From: DATLZM01 sp035559315
GTDB lineage: Bacteria > Actinomycetota > UBA4738 > HRBIN12
Length of the DNA stretch: 64,000 nt
Reading direction: 5' to 3'
NCBI GenBank assembly: GCA_035559315.1
Contig: DATMBJ010000206.1
Location: 1 to 64,000 of the forward strand
Position numbers and translations under genes: made by a program. Shown in pieces: positions 21,420-32,761 of the stretch. The notes under the pieces were generated by a model that saw only the letters and a list, made by a program, of their open reading frames with translations, had not been told where the DNA came from and ran no database searches. How positions within the stretch are numbered: the first letter of the stretch is position 1; each line of letters starts with the position of its first letter.

Positions 21420-22739
21420 CTAGCCGGTGCCGCCGCCGCTCGAGGGGTCCCGCGGACCGCTCGCCGCGGCCCGAGCCAGGCGGCCGTCGCGCTCGGGGGC
21501 GAGGGCCCCGGGGATCAGCATGAACGCCAGCGTGACCAGTCCGCCGAGCAGGCCGGCCGCCACCAGCGTCGCATCGGCCCCGATCCAAGCCGCCGTCGGA
21601 CCCACGATCGCGAAGGAGACCGGGACCCCGGCGATCGAGATCATCCAGTCCAGGCTGGAGACCCGGCCGAGCAGCTCGCGGGGCACGAGGCGCTGGAGCA
21701 GCGTGTACCAGAGCACCACGAGGACCGCGATGGAGGTCTCGGCCACGAACGCCACCGCCATCGCCTGCCAGACCGTCGCGACGACGCCGAACCCGGCCAG
21801 CATGAACATCCCCAGCGCCCAGGCCAGGTAGAGCACCGTGACCGGCCGGCGAGGGAGGCCCCCGCGCTGGCCGAGGACGATCCCCGCGAGCACCGCGCCG
21901 AGCCCGCCCGCCCCGTAGACCAGGCCGAGGGCGACCCCCTCCCGGGCGGGATCCCGGACCAGGTCGTTCTTCACGACGTAGGGGACCAGGACCTCCCACG
22001 GTCCCCAGGTGCAGAGCAGGCTCACGGTCCCGGCCACGAGCGCGGCCCAGATCCAGGTCTCGCTGCGCACGTAGCGGAGGCCCTCCCGCACGTCCTCCCA
22101 CAGGCGCCCCGGGGCCCCCTCCGGCGGCGCCGAGCGCGCCCGCATCGAGAGGATCATGAGCGCCGACCAGCCGAACGTGGCGGCGTCGGCGAGGAAGGCC
22201 CAACCGGGCCCGAAGGCACCCACCAGGAGGCCGCCCACCAGCGGCCCGACGAGCATCCAGGCCGCCGGCCGCACCACCTGCCCGAGCGAGTTGGCGGCGA
22301 CGAGGAGGTCGTCGGGGACGATCGTCGGGATGATCGACGAGTAGGCCGGGGAGAACACGGCCTGGCCGGCCCCGTACACGACGACCAGCCCGAGCAGCAC
22401 GGGGAGCGTGAGCCGGTCGCCGATCGACAGCACCCCGATCGCGCCGATCGCCCCGAGCCGGACCAGGTCCCCGGCGATCATCAGGTGACGGCGGTCCAGC
22501 CGGTCGGCCAGCGCGCCGCTCCCGAGCATGAGGAAGACCTGCGGGGTGGCCCAGGCGATCCCCACCGCGGCCAACGACGAGGCGCGGTTCGAGATCTCGA
22601 GGACCTGGAGGGCCATGGCCACGACGTAGATGCCGTCGCCGACCATCGACACCGTGAGCCCCGCCCACAGCAGCCGGAAGTCCCGGATCCGCAGGGGACG
22701 CAGGGCGCCGATGCGGTCGACGAAGGCCTGCTCCTCCAC
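21420..22739 (-). CDS. MFS transporter (MFS_3/EntS-type)
   Basis: 439 residues from GTG 22739. About 12 hydrophobic helices are visible, with the MFS loop 2-3 signature SGALADRLDRRHLMIAGD near residue 75 and FSPAYSSIIPTIV near residue 135. The type resembles EntS and other drug or siderophore exporters. The substrate is not predictable. TATCCT at 22746-22751 (minus strand) ends 7 bases before the GTG, so the mRNA is probably leaderless. It converges with hsdR, 125 bases apart, with no evident terminator hairpin between. Confidence 0.9.
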   Translation of the reverse strand: MEEQAFVDRIGALRPLRIRDFRLLWAGLTVSMVGDGIYVVAMALQVLEISNRASSLAAVGIAWATPQVFLMLGSGALADRLDRRHLMIAGDLVRLGAIGAIGVLSIGDRLTLPVLLGLVVVYGAGQAVFSPAYSSIIPTIVPDDLLVAANSLGQVVRPAAWMLVGPLVGGLLVGAFGPGWAFLADAATFGWSALMILSMRARSAPPEGAPGRLWEDVREGLRYVRSETWIWAALVAGTVSLLCTWGPWEVLVPYVVKNDLVRDPAREGVALGLVYGAGGLGAVLAGIVLGQRGGLPRRPVTVLYLAWALGMFMLAGFGVVATVWQAMAVAFVAETSIAVLVVLWYTLLQRLVPRELLGRVSSLDWMISIAGVPVSFAIVGPTAAWIGADATLVAAGLLGGLVTLAFMLIPGALAPERDGRLARAAASGPRDPSSGGGTG

Positions 22740-22745
22740 GCGACG

Positions 22746-22751
22746 AGGATA
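22746..22751 (-). promoter_or_regulatory. -10 box of a probably leaderless MFS gene
   Basis: TATCCT on the minus strand, last base 7 positions before GTG 22739; no Shine-Dalgarno sequence is present at this start. Confidence 0.55.
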
Positions 22752-22775
22752 GGGCCGCGCCGGCGTGCCCGTGGG

Positions 22776-23075
22776 CTACCCGGCCGCCGGCCCCTCCTCG
22801 AGCAGGTCGGCGCACACGCCGAACCGCCAGAGCTCGCCGCACGCCTCGGCCTGGCGCGCGAAGGCGAGGGCGTCGCCCCGCTCGAGGGCGCGCCAGCACG
22901 CCTGGTCTGCCACGGAGAGCGCCCGCGCCGCCACCGGGCCGAGGGCCGTGGGCGGCGACGTCTCCGCCTCGCGGCGGAGCCGGTGGACGGCGACCGCGCA
23001 CGCCGCGTCGGGCGCGGCCAGCTCCAAGCGGCCCAGGAGGACCGAGAGCTCCCCCGCGAGGTACTGCCGGGTCAC
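22776..23075 (-). CDS. Small protein of unknown function downstream of acetyl-CoA synthetase
   Basis: 99 residues from GTG 23075 with a good GGGAGG at 23081-23086, 15 bases after the acsA stop, so co-translated. It is mostly helical and alanine/leucine-rich (MTRQYLAGELSVLLGRLELA; three cysteines in total, CAVAVHRL, ADQACWRALERGD, EACGELWRF). I recognise no family. It could be a regulator or stability partner of the synthetase, but there is no direct evidence. Confidence 0.6.
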   Translation of the reverse strand: MTRQYLAGELSVLLGRLELAAPDAACAVAVHRLRREAETSPPTALGPVAARALSVADQACWRALERGDALAFARQAEACGELWRFGVCADLLEEGPAAG

Positions 23076-23090
23076 GCGAACCTCCCGCGC

Positions 23091-25205
<2,115 letters not shown>

Positions 25206-25309
25206 CCGTCACCTCCTGCGGAGACCCGTCGCTGCCAAAGCCTAGCCCGCTCCGCGCCGACGCGCGACCGGGGGGCTCGCCGCGGCGCGTGCCCCCCGCG
25301 GCCGGCCGC

Positions 25310-25315
25310 TAGACT
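25310..25315 (+). promoter_or_regulatory. -10 box of a probably leaderless puuD-like gene
   Basis: TAGACT, last base 7 positions before GTG 25322; no Shine-Dalgarno sequence is seen. Confidence 0.55.
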
Positions 25316-25321
25316 CGGGCC

Positions 25322-26056
25322 GTGGGCGCCCCCCTGATCGCGATCCCCGCGCAGCGCCTCGCCGCGGGGCGCGTGCAGCACTGGGACACCGCCGCGTTCG
25401 CGGTCCCCGAGCCCTACGTGACCGCCCTCCGGCGGGCCGGCGCCCGTCCCGCGATCCTCACGGCCCCCGACGACGCCGACGCCTCCCAGATCCTCGCGCC
25501 GTTCGACGGGCTCCTGCTGCTCGGCGGGGGCGACGTCGAGCCCGCCCGGTACGGCGGGCCGCCCCACGCCGAGGTCTACGGGGTCGAGCCCGAGCGCGAC
25601 GACCTCGAGATCCGCCTGCTCCGCGAGGCGGACCGGGTCGGGATGCCCGTGCTCTGCATCTGCCGCGGGATCCAGGTGCTCAACGTCGCGTTCGGCGGGA
25701 CGCTCCTGGTCCACCTCCCCGACGTCCCGGGCCTGGGCGAGCACCGGGGAGCCTCCTACGGCCAGGCCGTGACCCACGCGGTGAAGGTGCAGCCGGGGAG
25801 CCGGCTGGCCCGGGCCACCGGCCGGGAGGTCCTCTCCTGTCCGTCCCATCACCACCAGGGCCTGGACCGGCTGGGCGAGGGCCTGGTCCCCGTCGCGTGG
25901 TCGGAGGACGGGCTGGTGGAGGCCGTGGAGCGCGAGCGGGGGTGGATCCTCGGCGTGCAGTGGCACCCCGAGGAGACGGCGGACCGCGATCCCGCCCAGC
26001 AGGCCCTCTTCGACGCGCTCGCGGAGCGGGCCCGCGGGAGGGCCCGCGCCCGCTGA
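25322..26056 (+). CDS. Gamma-glutamyl-gamma-aminobutyrate hydrolase family protein (PuuD-like, peptidase C26)
   Basis: 244 residues, class I glutamine amidotransferase fold. LLLLGGGDVEPARYG near residue 65 is typical of PuuD. The nucleophile is Cys114 in CICRGIQVLNVAFGGTL, and the other triad residues are His215 and Glu217 in GVQWHPEE. SHHHQGLD near residue 176 is also a family mark. In polyamine breakdown this enzyme frees GABA or a similar amino acid from its gamma-glutamyl form. It therefore complements the PuuA-like ligase at 4793 although it is 19 kb away. It is monocistronic or leads into the creatininase gene 114 bases on. Confidence 0.9.
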   Translation: MGAPLIAIPAQRLAAGRVQHWDTAAFAVPEPYVTALRRAGARPAILTAPDDADASQILAPFDGLLLLGGGDVEPARYGGPPHAEVYGVEPERDDLEIRLLREADRVGMPVLCICRGIQVLNVAFGGTLLVHLPDVPGLGEHRGASYGQAVTHAVKVQPGSRLARATGREVLSCPSHHHQGLDRLGEGLVPVAWSEDGLVEAVERERGWILGVQWHPEETADRDPAQQALFDALAERARGRARAR

Positions 26057-26170
26057 ACGGGGCGTGACCGCGGGTCATGACGCGACCGCCCTGGCCGGGC
26101 GGCCCGCCGTATTGAATAATCGGTCAGCCGGCGGCACGCAGGCCCGGCGGGAAGGGGAGACCGAGGAGAG

Positions 26171-26998
26171 ATGGCCCGTACGACGCCGCTCCTGTACGAG
26201 CGGCTGTCCTGGCCCGAGGTCCGGGAGGCGGCCGGCGAGGACCGGGTGTGCCTGATCCCGGCGGGCACCCTGGAGGACCACGGCCCCCACCTGCCCCTCG
26301 ACACCGACACGAGGATCGCGTCGGAGATCTGCCGCCGGGCCGCCGAGCGGGTCCCCGACGAGGTCGTGCTGCTCCCGCCGGTGATCCACGGCTACACGCC
26401 CCACCACATGGACTTCCCCGGCCCCATCACGATCGGGTGGGACACGTTCGTCCGCTACTGCGCGGACGTCGGCAGCTCGCTCGCCCGCCACGGGTTCAAG
26501 CGGATCCTGTTCCTCAACGGGCACGGGTCGAACATCCCTCTGCTCGACGTGGCGGCCCGCCTGATCGCCCTGGAGCACCCCGACGTGCTCGCCGCCTCCG
26601 CGTTCTACCTCCAGAGCGAGGAGGGGATGAAGGTCGTGGAGCAGGTGCGGGAGTCGCCGCGGGGCGGGATGGGCCACGCCTGCGAGCTCGAGACCTCGAT
26701 CTACCTCGCGATCGACCCGGACGCCGTGGACATGGCGCGGGCCGTGGACGAGGACTCGTTCCCCGCCGGACCGAACTGCTGGATGGACTGGTCCGACGGT
26801 CCGCTCCGGCTGATGCCCCACTGGAGCGCGATCAGCGAGACGGGGGTTCACGGCGCGCCGACCCTCGCCACCGCCGAGAAGGGACGGGCCCTCCTGGAGG
26901 CGGCGGTGGAGGAGTGCGTCGCGTACGTCCGCGAGCTCCGGGCCAAGCCGCTCCCGGTCCGCCGGGAGCCGCGGGAACGGCCGGGGGGAGGCGGGTGA
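26171..26998 (+). CDS. Creatininase-family amidohydrolase
   Basis: 275 residues from ATG 26171 (GAGGAGAG just upstream). Metal-ligand motifs are PAGTLEDHGPHLPLDTDT near residue 30, FLNGHGSNIPLL near 115, and GHACELETS near 175. The usual motif has GS.EqHGpHLP; here LEDHGPHLP keeps the acidic and histidine ligands. The family hydrolyses cyclic or linear amides (creatinine, formamides in riboflavin/F420 and mycofactocin pathways). The following S66 peptidase overlaps by 4 bases (GTGA), and a peptide importer comes next, so a role in handling imported amides or peptides is likely. Confidence 0.88.
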   Translation: MARTTPLLYERLSWPEVREAAGEDRVCLIPAGTLEDHGPHLPLDTDTRIASEICRRAAERVPDEVVLLPPVIHGYTPHHMDFPGPITIGWDTFVRYCADVGSSLARHGFKRILFLNGHGSNIPLLDVAARLIALEHPDVLAASAFYLQSEEGMKVVEQVRESPRGGMGHACELETSIYLAIDPDAVDMARAVDEDSFPAGPNCWMDWSDGPLRLMPHWSAISETGVHGAPTLATAEKGRALLEAAVEECVAYVRELRAKPLPVRREPRERPGGGG

Positions 26999-27957
26999 GG
27001 GCGTCGAGGTACGGCCGGCCCCTCCCGGAGGGAGGGTGCGTGGGGGTCGTGGCGACCTCGACCCCCTGGTACAACCGCTCCGAGGTCCTCCGGAGCGTGG
27101 CCTGGTGGGAGGCGCGCGGCTACCGGGTGAAGCTCGGCGAGAGCGTGTGGCAGCGCACCGACCACGTCGCCGGCGACCCGAAGGCCCGGGCCCGCGACCT
27201 GGTCCGGATGTTCCAGGACCCCGAGGTGGACGTGGTCCAGTGCCTCCAGGGCGGCTACGGCGCGGCCCAGCTCCTGCCGTTCCTGGACCTCGAGGAGGTG
27301 GCCGCGAACCCCAAGCCGTTCGTCGGCTATTCGGACATCACGGCGCTCCACGTCGCGATCCTCAAGGAGGCGGGCCTCGCCACGTTCTACGGGCCGGGGT
27401 TCCTGGCGATGGGGGACCCCCAGCGGGGCGACTGGACCAAGGAGCGGCTGCTCCGGGTGCTCCGGGGCGAGGCCACGGGGGAGGTCCCCCGCGACCCGGA
27501 CGATCCGTACGTCCGGGCCATCCGGGGCGGGCGGGTCACGGCGCCCCTCGTCGGCGGGTGCCTGTGGCTCCTCCAGCACGCGCTCCGCACCCCCTGGGAG
27601 CCGGAGCTCGAGGGGTGCATCCTGTTCTTCGAGGACGTGGACACGCCCACGACCCACCTCGAGGCCCACCTGGTCCAGCTCCGGCAGTCGGGCCTCCTGG
27701 ACGGCGTGGTCGGGGTGGTGGTCGGGCACATGGAGAAGTGCGACTGGCGCGAGGACCGGCCCGAGTGGGCCCGGGTGCCCTCCCTGGAGGACGTGCTCGA
27801 GCAGCAGCTCGAGCCGCTGGGGGTCCCGGTCCTGTACAAGCTCCCGCTCGGGCACGGGAAGCACCTCGCCACGATCCCCCTCGGCGTAACCGCCACGCTC
27901 GACGCCGACGCGGGGACCCTCACGATCGACGAACCGGCCGTCCGGCCGGAGCCGTAA
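26995..27957 (+). CDS. S66-family LD-carboxypeptidase (LdcA/MccF-like)
   Basis: 320 residues from GTG 26995, overlapping the creatininase stop. The S66 catalytic triad is visible: Ser in VGYSDITALH near residue 107, Glu in ILFFEDVDTPTTHLEAHL, and His in KLPLGHGKHLATIPLG near 290. Members cleave the L,D-peptide bond of murein peptides or inactivate microcin-C-type nucleotide peptides. No signal peptide, so it is cytoplasmic. Position before a dipeptide/oligopeptide importer fits recycling of imported peptides. Confidence 0.9.
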   Translation: MRASRYGRPLPEGGCVGVVATSTPWYNRSEVLRSVAWWEARGYRVKLGESVWQRTDHVAGDPKARARDLVRMFQDPEVDVVQCLQGGYGAAQLLPFLDLEEVAANPKPFVGYSDITALHVAILKEAGLATFYGPGFLAMGDPQRGDWTKERLLRVLRGEATGEVPRDPDDPYVRAIRGGRVTAPLVGGCLWLLQHALRTPWEPELEGCILFFEDVDTPTTHLEAHLVQLRQSGLLDGVVGVVVGHMEKCDWREDRPEWARVPSLEDVLEQQLEPLGVPVLYKLPLGHGKHLATIPLGVTATLDADAGTLTIDEPAVRPEP

Positions 27958-28001
27958 ACCATGGGAGGACACGGGGGCACGGTGCCGGGGAGGAGGCAGC
28001 G

Positions 28002-29804
28002 ATGGCGATGACGAGGACGGCGCGGGCCGCGGGGGCGGCGGTCCTGGGAGCGCTCGTGGCCCTCACGTTGGCCGGGGTGGCGGCGGCCCAGAGCCCGTCG
28101 CCCTCGCCGGAGAAGCTCACGTTCATCGTGGGGCAGACCAACGACGTCCGGACCTTCAACCCGCTGAAGGCGATCGAGTCCCCCGAGTACGAGACGATGG
28201 GGGTGATCTACGACACCCTCCTCGGGTGGGACAAGGACACGATGGAGCCGGTCCCGGGCCTGGCCACGGAGTGGTCGGTGAGCGAGGACGGCCTGACCTG
28301 GACGTTCAAGATCCGCGACGACGTGACCTGGAGCGACGGGCAGCCCCTCACGGCTCGGGACATCGCGTTCACCTTCAACTTCATCCTGGAGAACAACTTC
28401 TCCGCGCTCACGAGCTACCTCACCTTCACCGACGAGATCACGGCGCCGGACGACACGACGCTCGTGTGGAAGACGACGAAGCCCACGACCGCGCCGATCG
28501 CGCCGCCGTTCATCTTCATCATGCCCGAGCACGTCTGGGGCGGGATGAGCAAGGAGGAGGCCAAGCAGTTCCCCAACTTCCCGGACACGGTGGGCTCCGG
28601 GCCCTTCCGCCTGGTCGAGTGGAAGAAGGGCGACTTCTGGCGCCTCGAGGCCAACGAGGACTACTGGGGCGGGGCCCCGGTGATCGACGAGCTCGTGTTC
28701 CGTGTGTTCAAGAACGACGAAGCGATGGTCCAGGCGCTCCGGGCGGGCGAGATCGACATCGCCTACGGGATCCCGCCCACGCTGTTCGCCTCGCTGCAGG
28801 GGGCGGAGGGCATCACGACCCACGTGGGCGCGGCCCTGGGGTTCACCCAGATGAGCTTCGGGCAGTGCTTCTGGGACGGGAAGCCGTGCAAGGGCGCCAC
28901 CCACCACCCGGCCCTGGCCGACCCCGACGTGCGGCGGGCGGTGGCGATGGCCATCGACAAGCAGGCCTTGGTCGACCGGGTGCTGGGCGGCTTCGGCACC
29001 CCCGGGACGACGGTGATCCCGCCGGCCTACCCGTGGCACTACGAGCCGAGCCCCGACGAGCTGATCCCGTTCGACATCGCCGGGGCCAACGCGCTGCTCG
29101 ACGAGGCCGGCTACCTCGACACCGACGGCGACGGGGTCCGGGAGATGCCGGGCGGCGGGCGACCGCTCGAGTTCCGGTTCATCGTCCGGACCGAGGACCC
29201 CGACAGCGTGAAGGCCGGCCAGCTGATCAGCGGGTGGCTCAAGCAGATCGGGATCGCCACCAACCCCGAGGCGGTGACCGACGGGAAGCTGATCGACCTC
29301 TGGCTCGCCAACGACTTCGACCTGTACATCTGGGGCTGGGGCGTCGAGCCCGACCCCGACTTCCAGCTCTCGACCTACACCACGGACCAGTGCCTGGTCT
29401 GGTCCGACACCTGCTACTCGAACCCCGAGTACGACGAGCTGTACATCCGGCAGAAGACGACCGCGTCGCGGGAGGAGCGCAAGCAGATCGTGGACGAGAT
29501 GCAGCGGATCCTCTACCAGGACATCCCCGAGATCGTGCTGTACTACGACAACGACCTGATGGCCTACCGGAGCGACCGCTGGACCGGGCTCGTGGAGCAG
29601 CCCGCGGGGCAGGGCAACCTCGTGTACCAGTACGGGACCTACACGTACCGGAACGTCCGGCCGGTCTCCGCGGGGGGCGGCGCGCCCCCGCGCGAGGGCG
29701 GCATCCCGGCCTCGGCCTGGATCGGGATCGTGGTCGGCCTCGTGGTGGTGATCGGCGCCGTGGTGCTCGCGCGCCGGCGGGTGAGCGAGGAGGACCGGGC
29801 CTAG
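28002..29804 (+). CDS. Peptide/nickel-type ABC transporter substrate-binding protein (SBP family 5) with C-terminal membrane anchor
   Basis: 600 residues from ATG 28002 with GGGGAGGAGG upstream. Residues 1-30 are a Sec signal ending AGVAAAQ; there is no lipobox cysteine. The SBP_bac_5 domain follows (PLKAIESPEYETMG near 50, LATEWSVSEDGLTWTFKIRD near 85, GSGPFRLVEWKKGDF near 200, DPDVRRAVAMAIDKQ near 310). After a glycine-rich linker there is a C-terminal transmembrane helix (WIGIVVGLVVVIGAVVLARRR). The anchor replaces the usual lipid, so the receptor should stay at the outer face of the membrane. It delivers peptides or similar ligands to the four-gene translocator that follows. Confidence 0.92.
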   Translation: MAMTRTARAAGAAVLGALVALTLAGVAAAQSPSPSPEKLTFIVGQTNDVRTFNPLKAIESPEYETMGVIYDTLLGWDKDTMEPVPGLATEWSVSEDGLTWTFKIRDDVTWSDGQPLTARDIAFTFNFILENNFSALTSYLTFTDEITAPDDTTLVWKTTKPTTAPIAPPFIFIMPEHVWGGMSKEEAKQFPNFPDTVGSGPFRLVEWKKGDFWRLEANEDYWGGAPVIDELVFRVFKNDEAMVQALRAGEIDIAYGIPPTLFASLQGAEGITTHVGAALGFTQMSFGQCFWDGKPCKGATHHPALADPDVRRAVAMAIDKQALVDRVLGGFGTPGTTVIPPAYPWHYEPSPDELIPFDIAGANALLDEAGYLDTDGDGVREMPGGGRPLEFRFIVRTEDPDSVKAGQLISGWLKQIGIATNPEAVTDGKLIDLWLANDFDLYIWGWGVEPDPDFQLSTYTTDQCLVWSDTCYSNPEYDELYIRQKTTASREERKQIVDEMQRILYQDIPEIVLYYDNDLMAYRSDRWTGLVEQPAGQGNLVYQYGTYTYRNVRPVSAGGGAPPREGGIPASAWIGIVVGLVVVIGAVVLARRRVSEEDRA

Positions 29805-29829
29805 CCCGGGCGGAGGATCGGGGGGCCGG

Positions 29830-30813
29830 GTGGGGACGCGCGTCTACGTCCTCAAGAAGGTCGTCCATGCCGCCCTCACCCTGGCCTTCGTGCTGGTCTT
29901 CAACTTCGTCCTGTTCCGGGTGATGCCCTCGGACCCGGTGAAGATCCTCACCCGGACCTCGGGGCTCGAGCTCACCGCCGAGCAGCAGCGCGAGCTGCTC
30001 CGCGACTACGGCCTGGACAAGCCGCTGTTCCCCGGGCAGTTCCTCGACTACGTGGGGGACGTACTGCGCGGCGACCTCGGGGTCTCGTTCGTGTTCCCCG
30101 GGGAGCCAGTGATGGACGTGTTCCTCCGGAACCTGTGGCCGACCGTCCTCCTCGTGGGGATCTCGACCGTCCTCTCCACGGTGATCGGCGTGCTCATGGG
30201 GATCCGCTCCGGGTGGCGGCGCGGGAGCGCCTTCGACCTCGGCTCGATGGGCATCTCGCTGGTCCTGTACTCGATGCCGGAGTTCTGGCTCGGGATGATG
30301 CTCCTGATCCTGTTCGCCACGACCCTCGGCTGGTTCCCGACGGGCGGACGGATCTCCACGGCCTCGGGGCTCTCGGGGCTCGAGCACCTGGCCGACGTGG
30401 CGAACCACCTCGTCCTGCCGGTGCTCACGCTCACCCTCGCCTACCTCGGGGAGTACTACCTCGTGATGCGCTCCTCCCTCCTCGACGTCCTCGGCGAGGA
30501 CTACATCACGACCGCCCGGGCCAAGGGGCTCCGGGAGAAGCTCGTGCTCCGCCGGCACGCGGTCCGCAACGCGCTCCTGCCCACGGTCACCCTGATCGCC
30601 CTGAACTTCGGGTTCGTCCTGGGCGGGGCGATCACCGTGGAGGTCGTCTTCAGCTACCAAGGGCTCGGCCTGCTCACGTTCGAGGCGCTCGAGGCCAAGG
30701 ACTACCCCTTGCTCCAGGGCACGTTCCTGTTCCTCTCGGCCGCCGTGATCGTGGCCAACCTGGTGGCCGACCTCCTGTACGCGTACCTCGACCCCAGGGT
30801 GCGGGAGGCCTGA
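29830..30813 (+). CDS. Peptide ABC transporter permease, DppB type
   Basis: 327 residues from GTG 29830. It has an N-terminal helix (LTLAFVLVFNFVLFRVMPSD, the DppB/OppB start), about six membrane segments and the EAA loop near residue 220-250 (EDYITTARAKGLREKLVLRR) that contacts the ATPase. It follows the binding-protein gene by 25 bases and ends overlapping the next permease (TGATG). Confidence 0.94.
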   Translation: MGTRVYVLKKVVHAALTLAFVLVFNFVLFRVMPSDPVKILTRTSGLELTAEQQRELLRDYGLDKPLFPGQFLDYVGDVLRGDLGVSFVFPGEPVMDVFLRNLWPTVLLVGISTVLSTVIGVLMGIRSGWRRGSAFDLGSMGISLVLYSMPEFWLGMMLLILFATTLGWFPTGGRISTASGLSGLEHLADVANHLVLPVLTLTLAYLGEYYLVMRSSLLDVLGEDYITTARAKGLREKLVLRRHAVRNALLPTVTLIALNFGFVLGGAITVEVVFSYQGLGLLTFEALEAKDYPLLQGTFLFLSAAVIVANLVADLLYAYLDPRVREA

Positions 30814-31778
30814 TGCAGACCCCCCGGATCCACGTGGGCGCCGAGCCCGCCGCCCCGCCCGAGGCGCCGGCCCCGCCCCCGGTCGCCCCCCGGTCCCCCC
30901 GCGCCGTGGCCTGGGCCCGGCGGCGGCGGGCGCTCGGGAGGTTCTGGGCCGCCTATCGGCGGAGCCGGATGGGGATGGCGGGGCTCGCGATCCTCCTGTT
31001 CTTCTCCGGCCTCGCGGTCTTCGCGAGCTTCGCCGACCCGAGCGGCACCGACCCGTCCCTCGTCTTCGACCAGCCCGTCCTCCAGCCCCCAAGCGCCGCG
31101 TACCCCTTCGGCACCGACGACCTCGGGCGGTCGGTCCTCACGCTCACGATCCAGGGGTCGAAGATCTCGCTGCTCGTGGGGCTCGCCGCGACCCTGATCA
31201 CGATGGTGATCGGCGCGGTGGTGGGGATCGTCGCCGGCTACCGCGGGGGCGTGGTGGACGTCCTGCTGATGCGGTTCACCGACTTCGGCCTGGTGATCCC
31301 GTGGCTGGCCCTGGCCATCGTCCTGGCCTCGATCCTGGGGCCTTCCCTCGGCACGATCATCCTGGTGATCGGGGTGACCTCCTGGCCCGGGACCGCCCGG
31401 CTGGTCCGGGCCCAGACCCTGTCGGTGAAGGAGCGGCCCTACGTCGAGCGGGCCCGCGCCCTCGGCGCGAGCGGCTGGCACCTCGTGACCCGGCACATCC
31501 TGCCCAACGTGTTCCCGGTGATCTTCGCGAACACGATCCTGGTGGTGGCCATCGCGATCCTCTCCGAGACCACCCTCTCGTTCCTGGGCCTGGGGGACCC
31601 GTTCAGCGTGTCGTGGGGCTCAATCCTCGAGAGTGCGTTCGCCGCCGGGGCCGCCACGATCGGCGCGTGGTGGTGGCTCCTGGCCCCCGGCCTCGCGATC
31701 GTGCTGGTCGTGCTGGGCTTCACGATGTGCGGGTTCGCGCTGGACGAGATCCTCAACCCCCGGCTGCGCCAGCGATGA
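30813..31778 (+). CDS. Peptide ABC transporter permease, DppC type
   Basis: 321 residues. A proline/alanine-rich cytoplasmic N-terminus of about 45 residues precedes the first helix (GMAGLAILLFFSGLAVFASF). FGTDDLGRSVLT near residue 95 is the DppC signature, and the EAA loop is ERPYVERARALGASGWHLV. It forms the heterodimeric channel with the preceding permease. Start and stop overlap both neighbours. Confidence 0.94.
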   Translation: MQTPRIHVGAEPAAPPEAPAPPPVAPRSPRAVAWARRRRALGRFWAAYRRSRMGMAGLAILLFFSGLAVFASFADPSGTDPSLVFDQPVLQPPSAAYPFGTDDLGRSVLTLTIQGSKISLLVGLAATLITMVIGAVVGIVAGYRGGVVDVLLMRFTDFGLVIPWLALAIVLASILGPSLGTIILVIGVTSWPGTARLVRAQTLSVKERPYVERARALGASGWHLVTRHILPNVFPVIFANTILVVAIAILSETTLSFLGLGDPFSVSWGSILESAFAAGAATIGAWWWLLAPGLAIVLVVLGFTMCGFALDEILNPRLRQR

Positions 31779-32761
31779 GCGTCCTCTCGGTCCGGGACCT
31801 CCACGTCACCTACCGGACCCGGGGCGGGGGCGTCCCGGCCGTCCGCGGGGTGTCCTTCGACATCGACCGGGGCGAGGTCCTGGGGCTCGCGGGCGAGTCG
31901 GGGTGCGGGAAGTCCACGATCGCCGGGGCCATCCTCCGGCTGCTGCCCGAGGGGACCGAGGTGACCGGGAGCGTCCTCCTCGAGGGCGAGGAGGTGCTCA
32001 CGATGCGCCCCGGCAGGCTGCGCGCCGTCCGCTGGGCCGGCGCCTCGATCGTGTTCCAGGGGGCGATGCACGCCCTGAACCCGGTCCGCCGCGTCGGGGA
32101 CCAGATCGCCGAGGCCATCGTGGCCCACCAGCAGGCCGGGCCACGGGAGGCGATGGTCCGGGTCGGAGCCCTCCTCGAGCAGGTGGGGCTGCCGCCGCGG
32201 CGGATCGACGACTTCCCCCACGAGCTCTCGGGCGGGCAGCGCCAGCGGGTGATGATCGCGATGGCCCTGGCCTGCAACCCGAGCCTGGTCATCGCGGACG
32301 AACCCACGACCGCCCTCGACGTGATTGTCCAGGCCCAGGTCCTCCGGCTGCTGAAGGAGCTCCAGCGGGACCTGGGCCTGGCGATGCTGTTCATCACCCA
32401 CGACCTCTCGGTGCTGGTCGAGGTGTCCGACCGGCTCGCCGTGATGTACGCGGGCAAGCTGGTCGAGGAGGGGCCCGCCCGTCAGGTCTTCCACGAGGGG
32501 AGGCACCCCTACACCAAGGCCCTGGCGGCCGCCTTCCCGGCGATCGGCGACCCGAGTTTCCGGCGCCGCCCATCGGGCCTGGGCGGGGACCCGCCCGATC
32601 CCCAGGCCATCCCCCGGGGGTGCCCGTTCCACCCCCGTTGTCCGGAGGCCTTCGAGGAGTGCGCGCGGACCGAGCCCGAGCTGTACGGGGTGGGGCCCGG
32701 GCGCCGGGCCGCGTGCCTCCTGGTCCGGGGAGCGTTCGCGGGGGCGGAGGCGGAACGGTGA
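31775..32761 (+). CDS. Peptide ABC transporter ATPase, DppD type
   Basis: 328 residues from ATG 31775 (ATGA overlap). Walker A is GESGCGKST near residue 40, the Q-loop is VFQGAMHALNP, the signature is LSGGQRQRV, Walker B is LVIADEPTTALD, and the H-loop is FITHDLSVL. The C-terminal oligopeptide extension has CPFHPRCPEAFEEC, a cysteine cluster typical of DppD/OppD. Confidence 0.95.
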   Translation: MSVLSVRDLHVTYRTRGGGVPAVRGVSFDIDRGEVLGLAGESGCGKSTIAGAILRLLPEGTEVTGSVLLEGEEVLTMRPGRLRAVRWAGASIVFQGAMHALNPVRRVGDQIAEAIVAHQQAGPREAMVRVGALLEQVGLPPRRIDDFPHELSGGQRQRVMIAMALACNPSLVIADEPTTALDVIVQAQVLRLLKELQRDLGLAMLFITHDLSVLVEVSDRLAVMYAGKLVEEGPARQVFHEGRHPYTKALAAAFPAIGDPSFRRRPSGLGGDPPDPQAIPRGCPFHPRCPEAFEECARTEPELYGVGPGRRAACLLVRGAFAGAEAER

